35,322 bases of DNA. Source: a virus. The DNA lies in IMG/VR virus record IMGVR_UViG_3300022074_000168, positions 1-35,322 of that record; one strand, given 5' to 3'. Position numbers and translations under genes: made by a program. The notes beneath the pieces were generated by a model that saw only the letters and a program-made list of their open reading frames with translations, was not told the origin of the DNA and did no database searches. Below, piece after piece: positions 7,064-15,800 of the stretch (position 1 is the stretch's first letter; each line of letters opens with the position of its first letter).

Positions 7064-7095
7064 TTGCTATCTGTATTGACATATATTGATAGCAA
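7064..7095. promoter_or_regulatory. Operator-like inverted repeat in the divergent region
   Basis: TTGCTATC (7064-7071) and GATAGCAA (7088-7095) are a perfect 8-bp inverted repeat with 16 bp between. The rightward promoter's -35 box lies inside it. The arm separation places both arms on about the same helix face. It is a strong candidate binding site for the neighbouring RHH protein or for the LexA-type protein at 9622-9834. Confidence 0.6.
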
Positions 7096-7104
7096 GCCCA
7101 TATT
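7076..7104 (+). promoter_or_regulatory. Rightward sigma70-type promoter
   Basis: TTGACA (7076-7081, perfect -35) is followed 17 bp later by CATATT (7099-7104, 4 of 6 matches), with T/A-rich sequence continuing to TATAAG. It points at the rightward operon that begins at 7150 and overlaps the 7064-7095 inverted repeat. Confidence 0.55.
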
Positions 7105-7149
7105 TATAAGGTAAGAGGGATAAATTAGGGAAATCAGGGAGATTACCAA

Positions 7150-7647
7150 ATGACTAAATTCTTAAACGGCGACACCATTGAACTTAAAGCTATCAAATAT
7201 GCTGAGTTTGCATCCGAAGAAACACATTGCTTTGAGGCTAATATTTACATCAACGGCAAGCTTTACTGTCACGTTGATAACGATGGGCGTGGTGGGTCAA
7301 ACCGTTACGACAGGTGTGTTCAAAAGTTATGTGAAAGAATTTCTAAGGAATTGCCAAAGTGGCATAGCGAATGGGATGATTCTTGGAATGAAACAAACTT
7401 GGAAATTTGGTGTGGAGATCAAGTGAACATGTTTTTGGCTAAAAAAGAATTTGCAAAAGCTATTCGCAAAAGCGTCTTGGTGGTTGATCCTAAAGAGCCA
7501 AAAGATGTTCAGGCAATATCTTTTAAGGGCAAGCCTACCATCACAAACAGGCATATTGATTATGTGGTTAACAAATATTCTGACCATAAGGTACTCAACG
7601 CAATGCCAAAGGAAGAAGCTTTTGAGGTGTTTTACGCATTAACCTAA
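7150..7647 (+). CDS. Conserved-looking unknown protein
   Basis: 165 residues; CAGGGAG precedes ATG by about 10 nt. Mixed alpha/beta: CFEANIYINGKLYCHVDNDG is beta-rich, then CVQKLCERISKELPKWHSEW is helical. No catalytic motif or membrane segment is recognised. It is the first gene after the rightward promoter, and its A+T-rich composition contrasts with the more G+C-rich genes of the same operon (for example the exonuclease), which suggests separate acquisition. Position as first early gene makes a host-takeover role possible, but nothing in the protein shows it. Confidence 0.65.
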   Translation: MTKFLNGDTIELKAIKYAEFASEETHCFEANIYINGKLYCHVDNDGRGGSNRYDRCVQKLCERISKELPKWHSEWDDSWNETNLEIWCGDQVNMFLAKKEFAKAIRKSVLVVDPKEPKDVQAISFKGKPTITNRHIDYVVNKYSDHKVLNAMPKEEAFEVFYALT

Positions 7648-7658
7648 AGGGGTAAAAA

Positions 7659-7949
7659 ATGAAACAGATCAGATCAGATCGCGTCAAGCTTTGGTATGTC
7701 GTGAGCCATCCGTTCACGCGTCCAGTTGTAACTGGTCCAATTTTTGACAGGTATGACGCAATCGCGTTGGCTTGTAAACGCACCGGCCACAAGAGCCTCA
7801 TCACGCATATGTCGCGTGGCGAAAGCTGGGTCGGCGGTGAGATCGTGTGTAGCGCGTACCGGCTACATGTTAATGGGTGGACGGCGTTGGCACCAAAGAC
7901 GCCTGACGCGCGGTTAAAGACACCATCAAAATATGGGAGGGTAACATGA
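7659..7949 (+). CDS. Unknown small protein
   Basis: 96 residues; AAAGGGG precedes ATG by about 7 nt. It contains KLWYVVSHPFTRPVVTGPIF and SRGESWVGGEIVCSAYRLHV, suggesting beta-strands, and a basic end. No family recognised. It follows the previous gene by 11 nt and its stop overlaps the next start (ACATGA), so it is in the same operon. Confidence 0.55.
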   Translation: MKQIRSDRVKLWYVVSHPFTRPVVTGPIFDRYDAIALACKRTGHKSLITHMSRGESWVGGEIVCSAYRLHVNGWTALAPKTPDARLKTPSKYGRVT

Positions 7950-8068
7950 TTAAAGACACAATTTGTATGCTGTTTCTGATGGCATTTGGCTTGGCGTTTT
8001 TCACTAGCGCCGTGACTACTGAGTGGAACGTGTGGGCGCTGATGGCTCGCTTTGGGGGAGCAAACTGA
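7946..8068 (+). CDS. 40-residue single-pass membrane protein
   Basis: Starts at ATG 7946 with GGGAGG 6-7 nt upstream; the start overlaps the stop of the gene before it, and its own TGA overlaps the HNH start (TGATG). One hydrophobic stretch ([18 protein letters not shown]) near the N-terminus could be a transmembrane helix or an uncleaved signal. A short C-terminal part follows ([16 protein letters not shown]). Tight packing between two genes with good ribosome binding sites supports it as real. Function unknown. Confidence 0.55.
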   Translation: MIKDTICMLFLMAFGLAFFTSAVTTEWNVWALMARFGGAN

Positions 8069-8667
8069 TGGATATTATCACGCGCCAAGAGGCGATTGAA
8101 CAGGGGTTGCCGCATTACTTCACTGGCAATCCCTGTGTCCACGGTCACATAGACAAGAGGCATACCAAAAGAAAAGTGTGCGCTACTTGTGATGTTGAAT
8201 TAACAAACAAGGCGCGCAAATCGGCAAAGGAAAAGGGGGCAAAGTACCACGGTAAACCGTGCAAATATGGTCATACCTTGCGTTATTCTTGCTCCTTTAC
8301 TTGCGTTGAGTGCGCGAGGCTAAACCGAATAAAGAATAAGGCCAAGCGCCAAAAATATAAGCGCGAATATTATGTAAAAAACAAAGCAAAGGTAATTGAT
8401 TACAATACAGCTTACGAAAAGGCTAAGGGCATAAAAAGAAAGGGGCAAAGCATAAAGCCGATATGTAGGTCTTTGCGCCCGCTGATAATGAAGCTCTATA
8501 GAAAGTCTCGTCAAATGAACAAAGAGGCTGGGTTTATTAAATATCACGTTGACCACATCATACCGCTGAGAGGCGAAAACATTTGTGGCCTTCATGTGCC
8601 GTGGAATTTGCAGGTAATCACGGCTGAAGAAAACCTGCGTAAATCTAACAAATGGGAGGCAAACTAA
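8068..8667 (+). CDS. HNH endonuclease, free-standing
   Basis: 199 residues. Two tandem zinc motifs of the CxxGH...CxxC kind: C23/H27 with C38/C41, and C65/H69 with C79/C82. A lysine-rich linker follows (84-150), then the HNH core: [20 protein letters not shown] with H160, D162 and H163, and WNLQVIT with N180, ending ENLRKSN. This matches free-standing phage homing endonucleases. It is G+C-poorer than its neighbours, as expected for a mobile gene. It could be the partner endonuclease that mobilises the ORF-less intron at 25687-25896, or may simply target its own locus. Confidence 0.85.
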   Translation: MDIITRQEAIEQGLPHYFTGNPCVHGHIDKRHTKRKVCATCDVELTNKARKSAKEKGAKYHGKPCKYGHTLRYSCSFTCVECARLNRIKNKAKRQKYKREYYVKNKAKVIDYNTAYEKAKGIKRKGQSIKPICRSLRPLIMKLYRKSRQMNKEAGFIKYHVDHIIPLRGENICGLHVPWNLQVITAEENLRKSNKWEAN

Positions 8668-9629
8668 TGGTCGGTAAAAAGACACCCGACGACATCGTCA
8701 CCGCATCACGCATACCGTTGCTGATGAACGCATCGCCCTACGGCACACCAAACGACTTGCTGGCTGAGGCACTAGCCTCAATCGAAGGCAAGCCAAACCC
8801 AAACCCATTCAACGGCAACGAAGCCTGCGATTGGGGTGACGCCTTGGAGGGCGTCATCCTCACCACTTCGGCTGAACGACTGAACCTTACTGACCTCAAG
8901 CTGGAACACGACGCTATCTTTCACGACACGCTACCATTTGCCGTGTCTCTGGACGGCACCGCTGACGGCGGGCTGGGTCATGAAGTCACGACCGACCCAT
9001 CTAAGGGCATATACTGCGTTGACGGCCCTGTCTGGGTGGACGGCGTGGGCGTCTTGGAGAGCAAGCTGACTAGCAGTAAGCCAGAAGACCGGCCAGCGCC
9101 TCATAGGGGTGTATTGCAGTTGCAAGGTCAGTTGCTTGCGACCCAAAAAACGTGGGGGGCCGTGTGCGTGTTATACGGCGGTGTGGAGTTACGCATCTTC
9201 TTGTATCAGGCAAACGCTGCGGTGCAGTCGCGCATCACGGATGAAATCGAGGAGTTTGAGCGCCGCAAGTTTGACGTTGACTGGTATCCGATCCAGTCTA
9301 GCTCCGACGGCAATACCGCCTATCCGCGTGTCGATGACGGTGCGCCGCCAATCACGCTTGAGGGCGAAGACAACGACTGGCTGGCGCAACTTGTCAACGC
9401 CAAGGACGCCAAGCGAGCCGCTGAGGGCGACATTGACGAAGCTGAGGCTATGTTGAAAGAGCGTCTGGGTAGCCACGATGAGGCGGTCGGGGTGGTCGGC
9501 AATCGCTCTTATTATGTCAAATGGCCAATGCGTAATTTTAAGGCGCAACCGGCCAAGACGACACCGGCCAAACCCGCACGGATTGCACGCCAAGGCACGC
9601 TGACGATAAAGGAGGCGCGTGATGATTGA
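8667..9629 (+). CDS. YqaJ-type exonuclease
   Basis: 320 residues from ATG 8667, overlapping the HNH stop, with GGGAGG 8 nt upstream. Motifs of the YqaJ/lambda-exonuclease PD-(D/E)XK family in order: TASRIPLLMNASPYGTPNDL (12-31), GDALE (57-61), SLDGTAD (94-100, acidic D96), ESK (131-133), and HRGVLQLQGQLLAT (146-159) with the conserved QxQ helix. The C-terminus is Ala/Pro/Lys-rich. It would degrade one strand of duplex DNA for annealing-type recombination or host-DNA digestion. No RecT/Bet annealase is visible next to it. Confidence 0.8.
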   Translation: MVGKKTPDDIVTASRIPLLMNASPYGTPNDLLAEALASIEGKPNPNPFNGNEACDWGDALEGVILTTSAERLNLTDLKLEHDAIFHDTLPFAVSLDGTADGGLGHEVTTDPSKGIYCVDGPVWVDGVGVLESKLTSSKPEDRPAPHRGVLQLQGQLLATQKTWGAVCVLYGGVELRIFLYQANAAVQSRITDEIEEFERRKFDVDWYPIQSSSDGNTAYPRVDDGAPPITLEGEDNDWLAQLVNAKDAKRAAEGDIDEAEAMLKERLGSHDEAVGVVGNRSYYVKWPMRNFKAQPAKTTPAKPARIARQGTLTIKEARDD

Positions 9630-9834
9630 TGTGCCGCTGACAAAGAAACAGGCGGAACTGCGGATTCTGATTGACCGCATGACCCGCCGGTATGGCTACA
9701 CGCCGACGATCAATGAGCTGTCGCAGAAGACCGGCAAGAGCTTCAGCCAAGTCCACCGGCTGATGTCGGGGCTAGTCGAGCGTGGCGCGGCTGAGAAGGT
9801 GGCCGGTCGGGCCAGGGCGTTTAAGTTATTATAG
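9622..9834 (+). CDS. LexA-type DNA-binding domain protein
   Basis: 70 residues from ATG 9622 (AAAGGAGG ends 6 nt upstream; GTG 9619 is the alternative). It matches the N-terminal winged helix-turn-helix of LexA along its whole length: LTKKQAELRILIDRMTRR, then GYTPTINELSQKTGKS and VHRLMSGLVERGAAEKV, ending ARAFKLL, equivalent to the end of the LexA DNA-binding domain. There is no protease domain, so it would not self-cleave in the SOS response. Probable repressor of phage or host promoters. Confidence 0.75.
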   Translation: MIDVPLTKKQAELRILIDRMTRRYGYTPTINELSQKTGKSFSQVHRLMSGLVERGAAEKVAGRARAFKLL

Positions 9835-9843
9835 GGAGATGAC

Positions 9844-10017
9844 ATGCAGACAGAACACCTAAAACCAAACGACCTAGTCAGCGTGACTGGCCCCAAGGGA
9901 AGGCTGGTGACAGCCCTAGTCAGGCGGGTCGAGCGCATCGACGACGAAAGCTACAACGTGGTTTTTGAGGATATGCAGACCGCTGACAGGTTTGACTATC
10001 AATATCTATACAAGTGA
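9844..10017 (+). CDS. 57-residue unknown protein
   Basis: ATG 9844 follows AGGGAGATGAC; the gene ends 5 nt before the terminator hairpin. The sequence HLKPNDLVSVTGPKGRLVTA followed by VEDM-like and FDYQYLYK stretches suggests a small beta-barrel (SH3/KOW-like), because of the NDLVSV and GRLV strands. Last gene of the rightward operon. Function unknown. Confidence 0.6.
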   Translation: MQTEHLKPNDLVSVTGPKGRLVTALVRRVERIDDESYNVVFEDMQTADRFDYQYLYK

Positions 10018-10022
10018 GATGA

Positions 10023-10038
10023 GGGGGCGAAAGCCCCC
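10023..10038. terminator. Terminator between convergent operons
   Basis: GGGGGC GAAA GCCCCC: a perfect 6-bp G/C stem closed by a GNRA loop, followed on the plus strand by TTATTT. It lies between the end of the rightward operon (10017) and the holin stop of the leftward operon (10039). The best U-run is for rightward transcripts; leftward termination is possible but weaker. Confidence 0.85.
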
Positions 10039-10434
10039 TTATTTCGTTAGCCCCTTCATCTTTTCAAATGACCTCATGCCGCCAAGACCCAACATGCCCA
10101 TCAGCACGGTCAGCAGGCTCGACATATCAAATTGAGGCAGTTCAGGCAAAGCTACACCAGCATAGGCGCTGGCAAAGATCACGAATGGTGCAAGAACGAA
10201 GTGCCAGCACAATGCGACGCCGCACGTCCAGCCGACGAAGGGTCGCCACCCAGCCACAAAAATTGACCTGTGAGACGCCTCAGCCTTGTTGATTTCCAGT
10301 TGACCCTTGGCCAATTCTTGCGCGTGCCTGTCGGCCATTGTGGCGAGTTCATGCGCTAGTTTATTCTTCTGGTCTTTATCTTCGATGAATTTGTCCAGCA
10401 ATCCTGTCACTGGCGCGATAAGTGCCTCAATCAT
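10039..10434 (-). CDS. GTA-type 3-TM holin
   Basis: 131 residues. N-terminal amphipathic helix and charged region (ALIAPVTGLLDKFIEDKDQK to about 55), then hydrophobic segments around GWTCGVALCWHFVLAPFVIF and SSLLTVLMGMLGLGGMRSF. SIFVAGWRPFVGWTC is the recognisable signature of the 'holin of 3 TMs, for gene-transfer release' family (PF11351) of alphaproteobacterial phages and GTAs. It permeabilises the inner membrane to release the lysozyme. It overlaps the preceding gene by 4 nt and is the last gene of the late leftward unit. Confidence 0.8.
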   Translation of the reverse strand: MIEALIAPVTGLLDKFIEDKDQKNKLAHELATMADRHAQELAKGQLEINKAEASHRSIFVAGWRPFVGWTCGVALCWHFVLAPFVIFASAYAGVALPELPQFDMSSLLTVLMGMLGLGGMRSFEKMKGLTK

Positions 10435-10640
10435 TTTTCATGTCCTAACCATACTGCAAAAGCGCCGGTCATTGCCCCGGTCACAGTGGCCGTCAACGCC
10501 GTGGCCTGAGAGGTCATAGCCTCAGGCGGAAGCGCCATAAACCAACGCAGCGTCTCAATGTACATCCACGTCATCACGAACATCATCAAGCGCGGCAATA
10601 TTTTCCAGCGCAAGAATCGTTCCATTGTTATTTCAGCCAT
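10431..10640 (-). CDS. Two-TM membrane protein, holin-like
   Basis: 69 residues with two hydrophobic stretches: ILPRLMMFVMTWMYIETLRW and ATALTATVTGAMTGAFAVWL, separated by a short Pro/Glu loop, and a charged C-terminal GHEK. Two TM helices, short length and position between lysozyme and 3-TM holin fit a class II holin or antiholin. Which of the two proteins is the timer cannot be told from sequence. Confidence 0.6.
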   Translation of the reverse strand: MAEITMERFLRWKILPRLMMFVMTWMYIETLRWFMALPPEAMTSQATALTATVTGAMTGAFAVWLGHEK

Positions 10641-11082
10641 CAGCCAGCGCCCTCATACGTTTGACCAGCCTCTCTGAGCGATTGGGGAGTTGACGCGCCC
10701 ATTTACTGTCGAGCATCTCTAGCGCAGCCCCAGAAAAATCACGCGCATCGACACAACGCTTCATGCCCTTAAATTTTTTCATAGTTGGTAAGCCCATATT
10801 AAACATCATGTTGGCAATGATGCGTTGCGCTTCTTCGGGCAGGTCAGCAAAATCCTCATAGAGCCGGTGACAATCTTCGCGCACAATAGCAATGTCGAGA
10901 TCGAATAACTGTTTCATGCGGCGCTCAGTAATTGTAAAGCCCTCTGGCTTTCCGTGTTCTGCGTCGCCCTCAATGATACGGTGGCCAACCCCTATAGTGA
11001 GGTGGTTTTCTGTGCAGCGGTAAACGTCCAGCCTCATGCCCTCATCAGCGATTAGTTCGTCTCTTAACTTTTCAATATCCAT
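10633..11082 (-). CDS. T4-type lysozyme (GH24 endolysin)
   Basis: 149 residues. DEGMRLDVYRCTENHLTIGV aligns with the T4 lysozyme start ([20 protein letters not shown]): catalytic E14 and T29 are present, while the T4 D20 position is a cysteine (C23), as in many other phage lysozymes. It cuts the MurNAc-GlcNAc bond of peptidoglycan. NMMFNMGLPTMKKFK and the WARQLPNRSERLVKRM region complete the fold. No signal peptide, so export depends on the holins. It overlaps both neighbours (TAATG and 8 nt). Confidence 0.9.
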   Translation of the reverse strand: MDIEKLRDELIADEGMRLDVYRCTENHLTIGVGHRIIEGDAEHGKPEGFTITERRMKQLFDLDIAIVREDCHRLYEDFADLPEEAQRIIANMMFNMGLPTMKKFKGMKRCVDARDFSGAALEMLDSKWARQLPNRSERLVKRMRALADG

Positions 11083-11495
11083 TATCGTCTCATCTCCAGA
11101 ACGTGATCAACCGCCTTATCCCAGCTATCGTTTTCCGCATCCTCAGTGAAGCGCGACGCTGGCAGGCGCATACTATATTGCCGTACTGACGTAACCGGCA
11201 TGAACAAGACCCGGCGGGCATTGGGGGAAACAAGGCAGAGAACATCGTAATCATCTTTCGTTGGTAAATGTTTTGCTTTACAGCCGTGACCAAGTTGGAA
11301 ATGGTGACGCGGAGATCGACCATTGTTATCGCCCAATAAACTCGCAGTCTTTGCCTGCACGCGAAGAAACTCTTGTCCATTCCAAGCCACCATATCTACC
11401 CGGTCTTGTTGAGCCATTGAGACGCGCCACCCTTGCCCAAGAATAGCAGCCGCCGCGATATACTCGCCAATCAGTCCGGTTGTTGTTTCACTCAA
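11082..11495 (-). CDS. PD-(D/E)XK nuclease, I-Ssp6803I-like family
   Basis: 137 residues from a TTG start at 11495 that overlaps the preceding TGA (TTGA); no ATG is available. Catalytic pattern: E11 in GLIGEYIAAAAILGQG, D34 in DRVDMVAW, then LRVQAKTAS with Q47-x-K49. This is the PDDEXK_5 pattern, whose known member is the intron homing enzyme I-Ssp6803I. Later: HHFQLGHGCKAKHLPTKDDY and YDVLCLVSP. It sits oddly inside the lysis cassette. It may be a free-standing nuclease with no link to homing, or one partner of the ORF-less intron in the capsid gene. Confidence 0.6.
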   Translation of the reverse strand: MSETTTGLIGEYIAAAAILGQGWRVSMAQQDRVDMVAWNGQEFLRVQAKTASLLGDNNGRSPRHHFQLGHGCKAKHLPTKDDYDVLCLVSPNARRVLFMPVTSVRQYSMRLPASRFTEDAENDSWDKAVDHVLEMRR

Positions 11496-12004
11496 TTTTT
11501 AGACGCCAGCCATACAATCCAAAAGAATATGCCCAACGATACAATGCCTAACACACCAATCGCAATAGCCTCTATGATTTTCTGGCGGGCTTCTTGCTGC
11601 TTGTAAATCATATCCTGACGCTCTTTGCGGATTTTGCCTTCAAGCTGAATCAGGTCAGCCCAAGCCTGCGGGCCATACGTCATTTGCAGGTACTGTTTAA
11701 GCTCGGCGCGTTGGCTCTCCAGCTTCTTTTTCGCGGCGTAGACCTGCAAAGCCTCACTCTGGACTGCGTCAGAGCCCTTCAGCTTTTTGAACAGCGGTGG
11801 GTTCTTAGCCTGTTTTTCGGCTTGGTCGATGTCGCTGGCCGCCTTCATCCAGCGCGACACGTCACCGATGCAGCTCTCCAGCTCCCGGCCTGCCGACACC
11901 ATCTGGCGGATAGTGTTAAACGCCGCTGTAGCCCCGCTGACGGCTGCTGTGATGGTAATTGGGTCTATGACAGCATTCCTTTCTTGAGTGCTTGGCACCG
12001 CCAT
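11492..12004 (-). CDS. Coiled-coil membrane-anchored protein of marine phages
   Basis: About 170 residues from ATG 12004. An N-terminal helix (DPITITAAVSGATAAFNTIR), a long charged helical region with AEKQAKNPPLFKKLKGSDAV and KKKLESQRAELKQYL, then IRKERQDMIYKQQEARQK and a C-terminal TM helix (AIGVLGIVSLGIFFWIVWLA). The NPPLFKKL segment recurs in similar marine-phage proteins. The residues before IDPITIT look atypical, and AAGGA precedes an ATA codon 8 nt away at that point, so the true start might be non-AUG. It may act in lysis or as a spanin-like bridge; this is not shown. Confidence 0.55.
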   Translation of the reverse strand: MAVPSTQERNAVIDPITITAAVSGATAAFNTIRQMVSAGRELESCIGDVSRWMKAASDIDQAEKQAKNPPLFKKLKGSDAVQSEALQVYAAKKKLESQRAELKQYLQMTYGPQAWADLIQLEGKIRKERQDMIYKQQEARQKIIEAIAIGVLGIVSLGIFFWIVWLASKN

Positions 12005-12168
12005 TTTTTAGGCATCAGGCCGTGGGTCATCTCTCCAACGTCACGCCCCATTTCCATAGCCCTGCGTTCACAGGCAGCGCGGGTGTCATAGGGGCCGCGA
12101 GTGTCGTGAAATTCAATACAGTCGGCAGGGTTTGCTATCGCACAAGCTAGTACGATTGCCTTAAACAT
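11965..12168 (-). CDS. Secreted-type small cysteine protein
   Basis: 67 residues. A short hydrophobic N-terminus (MFKAIVLACAIANPADC) resembles a signal peptide, then EFHDTRGPYDTRAACERRAM and a cysteine pair (C17, C34 and C59 in total). Similar proteins sit in lysis/tail regions of marine phages. Periplasmic location is likely if the signal is used. Overlaps the 12161-12337 gene by 8 nt and the following gene by 40 nt. Confidence 0.55.
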   Translation of the reverse strand: MFKAIVLACAIANPADCIEFHDTRGPYDTRAACERRAMEMGRDVGEMTHGLMPKKWRCQALKKGMLS

Positions 12169-12337
12169 TGCCTTGGATGCGCTTAATGATACGCCTCACC
12201 GTGTCGGTTTCGTAGATACGAATCAGTATCCACACACCAGTAAACAAAGCCACAATATCAGGAACCATCGCCATATAAGCGGCAGCAGTGCCTGTTCCAG
12301 CTACAACGTCAATTATGACTTTGTTTTCCTCGTTCAT
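12161..12337 (-). CDS. Small membrane protein (holin-like candidate)
   Basis: 58 residues from ATG 12337, whose codon overlaps the stop of the fibre-chaperone gene (TAATG). One hydrophobic segment (YMAMVPDIVALFTGVWILIR) with an acidic N-terminus and a basic C-terminus (TVRRIIKRIQ). Charge polarity and size resemble small phage holins, but the family was not identified. Position between fibre and lysis genes supports a membrane role. Confidence 0.55.
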   Translation of the reverse strand: MNEENKVIIDVVAGTGTAAAYMAMVPDIVALFTGVWILIRIYETDTVRRIIKRIQGNV

Positions 12338-12879
12338 TAGATAGCATCCGGCCAGTTGTTGATGGGTGCGTTACCAGTAGGATTGCCGTCAGCGTCCACA
12401 GGAGCGTCATACAGCGCGATAAACGCAGCAAGGTCAGCAGCGTTAGTGATTGCTGTCTCAATGGTCTCTGAGGCTAATCTAACGGCGGCGCGGTAGGCGA
12501 GGACATCGGCAGGGATGTCGGTGCCGTTTTCGGCAGAGCGAACCACCATCCAATCAGTCGGGGCAAGCAAGCCACCAGCCTGTGCCTTAACTGTGGCAAT
12601 GGCATTGGACTTGAGGCCAAGGGTGACGACCTGTTCGCCGTCTTCCATAATGGCGTTGCCATCTTCATCGACAGCGTTTACATCATCCAGCGACTTAGCC
12701 ACACCAGCCGACCAGTAGAACCGACCATCAAAGCTGGCTGGGTCATCTTCCCAGACTAGACCCTTGGCTGCTTTCGTTGCGTCATCCCACAACATCCAGT
12801 TAGCGGGATGCTGTATTCCGTCATTGTCCACCCACGCCTTACCAGCGCGGATAATACGACCTGAGTATTTATATGCCAT
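12337..12879 (-). CDS. Tail fibre assembly chaperone-like protein
   Basis: 180 residues; AGGAGATACCA precedes ATG. The C-terminal third shows the known phage tail-assembly-chaperone pattern (PF16778 type): LAPTDWMVVRSAENGTDIPA followed by LAYRAAVRLASETIETAITN. The N-terminal part (GKAWVDNDGIQHPANWMLW and KGLVWEDDPASFDGRFYWS) probably binds the fibre. It follows the giant tail protein by 9 nt, a typical arrangement for fibre plus dedicated chaperone. Confidence 0.7.
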   Translation of the reverse strand: MAYKYSGRIIRAGKAWVDNDGIQHPANWMLWDDATKAAKGLVWEDDPASFDGRFYWSAGVAKSLDDVNAVDEDGNAIMEDGEQVVTLGLKSNAIATVKAQAGGLLAPTDWMVVRSAENGTDIPADVLAYRAAVRLASETIETAITNAADLAAFIALYDAPVDADGNPTGNAPINNWPDAI

Positions 12880-12888
12880 TGGTATCTC

Positions 12889-15800
12889 CTATCTGGCGTT
12901 AGCGTATTTGAATGGGTTTTCGGCAAAGGCGAGGTAGATGTGGTTTGCGTCTGTGCCGTTAATAGTTGCACCCGAGCCTCTTAGTTTGAAGCCGTTTGAA
13001 GTGAAGTCCATACTGTTATTGCTTGAAGTTGCCTCTGCGTCTGCTTCGTTTGGCTGCAATATTCCATCGACTAAATTGTAAGCGTTACGCTTTGCGTCAT
13101 ATAGATACCAATCAGTTGTAGAATCAGTGCGCTTAATCAAAACCCAAGCTGGTCTAAACCCTGTGTAAACAAACGGCCCATCTGCGTTGCGGTTGCCGGT
13201 GTAGCTGCCTGCCTTGCTGTAGCCTTCAACGCTGTGGAAACAGTACGATATCATACCGTCACCGCTTCCGTTCCATTGACCATCACTACCCACAGTAAAA
13301 ACAGAAGATGTTGGGGATGTGTCATTCCAAGCATTACTGTATGTTGCGGCGGCATTAGATTCTTGAAGCCATATATACTTAGTTGCCCCTAGCGAACTGT
13401 GATAAACACCCCAACCAGCATTATCTATCCTGTTTTTGTTTATAATCATTTCCGGTGCGGATGACAGGCCGTGACCCACAGTCGCGTTGGAACCTGTGCC
13501 AGTCCACGACACCACGCTAAACCCTGCCTCAGTATTCGCAGACACGCTTGACGTAATGCTGCCATCGGTATTGCTGACCGCTGTGCCGCCAGCTTTCCAG
13601 TTCCAAGATGCGTAGGTGCTTCCGCTTTGGTTTGTTACAGAACCAGAGTTAACTCTAAACCCATCGGAATTAAATAAGGTTAGATTATCACTCCTCGTGG
13701 TTTCAGCGTTAGTGAGGTTAGATGACAATCTTTCACCTGCCCCACGAACTGTATCAAATAAACCGTGATTTATTGCTGAAGTTCTATTCTTAATCCAAGT
13801 AAAATCGGGGGCAAACAATAAACCGCCAATATCACGGCTGCCAGTTCCATCACCAGTATAAAGCACCGTGTTAAAATACACAGACCCATCAATAATCGTA
13901 GGGTCTGGAAGGTTAGCCGTACACAAGGATTTGAAACCGGCTGGGGGCTGGTACTGGAATGTTCCCAGTTCGCTGTCATCGGTGTACTCACCCATCGGCT
14001 TTGCGCCAGCGAAGGTGCTGTCTTGACCGAAGTTGAAATGACCAACTCTTGCGTTGTCAAAAACACGACCACCAAATGTAAAGCTGCTATTCGCAGTGAA
14101 AGTGCCTGTTGGGTTTGCCCCTGTTGCTGGGTCTCCAGAACTATCCCACGTTCCATTTAAGCCAGACCAATATTTGCCAGCATCAACATCAACGGCAACT
14201 ATAATTATGTCGCCAGTTGTTGAGGTATTTTTGTTAGCAGCGTAGGCATCATTGACAACGAAATCAACAACAACGCTGCCAGTGCCAGATATTTTTGTGG
14301 CTTCAGCATAATATTTGCCAGAAGTTACACGAATAGTTGCTGGTGTGCTTCTGCCTTGAGATGTTGTGCCAGTATAACGTAGATTGCCTTCAGACAAAGT
14401 TTGTGCGCTATTAGTGCCGCCAATGTTTACAAAGGCTGTTGGCTGCAACGTAGCAAAGTTATTCGCCGGACTGTCAGGCAAGCTATCACGATAGTCTAGG
14501 TTGTTAGGCGTCCAGTTGTTGCCCTGCCCTGATACGTCTTTCCAAAACGCTGCTTCGCGTGTGTCGGCAAATGCCATATAGATAAATTCTGCGCCAGAAC
14601 CATTATGATTATACGAAGCATTGTTAATCGTAAAACCATCGCTATCAAACTGGATGTCATATGTACCACCAGACGTAAATTCTTCATCACTTAGGTTAGG
14701 AAACAATGGGTTGTCTACATCTGCATCATTTGCATCTCTGGTGTTATCCCAGATAATCCAGTTTCCGCCGTTAGCAGTTATGCGCTTAATCATAAGCCAA
14801 GCAGGTTTGAAGCCCAGACCAGTCACAGCATTGCCAGACGAACCTGTGCCGCTGTATGTACCGATTGATGAGTAGCCAGCCACCGAATGGAAACAGTAGG
14901 CTATGTGATTTGACCCTGATTTGTTTGATGAATTTCCGGCAACCGAAAAAACTGAAGATGTTGGGGCGTTGGCTCCGGAATCGGTTTTAGCATCAGTGTC
15001 CTCAAGAATTAAAAAATCAAGAGAACCATCAATAGCAGTTGTATACACTAACCAAGATTGACCCGCCGTAGTCCTGTTTTTAATTATAAATAATTCTGGA
15101 GCAGCACCTAATCCGTGACCAACAGTTTGTGAAGAACCATCAGTTCCAGCCCAGCCCACGATGCTAAACCCATAGCTAGGATTTGCCTTGACCGTGCTGG
15201 TGATTGACCCATCAGTATTGCTTGCGGCTGAACCGCTGCCAGCATCCCAGCACCAAGCGACATAAGTCTTTCCACTTTCTGTATATCCGGCATAAGCACC
15301 ACCAAGAGAAAAACCATCACTGTCAAAAGACGTAACGCCTGTGTAAGAACCTTCTGCGTTTGTGTTGTTTGAAGACAAATTAAGAGGCGCACCACGAACG
15401 CTATCCCACAGTCCGTGACTTTCAGCTTGGCGGGTTTTAATCCAAACTAAGTCTGGAGAAAAACCCAACCCAGACACAGATTGCGTACTGCCATTGCCAG
15501 CATAGGTAACAGCATTGAACCCCTCAGACACAACGTCATCTTGGAAGGTCAGGTGAAAACCGTTTGTGCCGTATGTACCGGAGTAGTCTTTAGCTTTCCA
15601 GTAGCCGTTAACAGTCTCACCAAAGCTGCTTGCGTCTAGGGCTTGACCGTCAATGAAGTTGATATCGGATAGGTAGCCGTCAAAATAGTTGGCGGAATCA
15701 AACGTACCTATCGACTGAGTATTTGCAGCATTAACAAGCGAATCTCTATTTTGAAGATAACTTCCAGAATATGCAGTAAAAGTTACAGCTTGTTCTGTTC

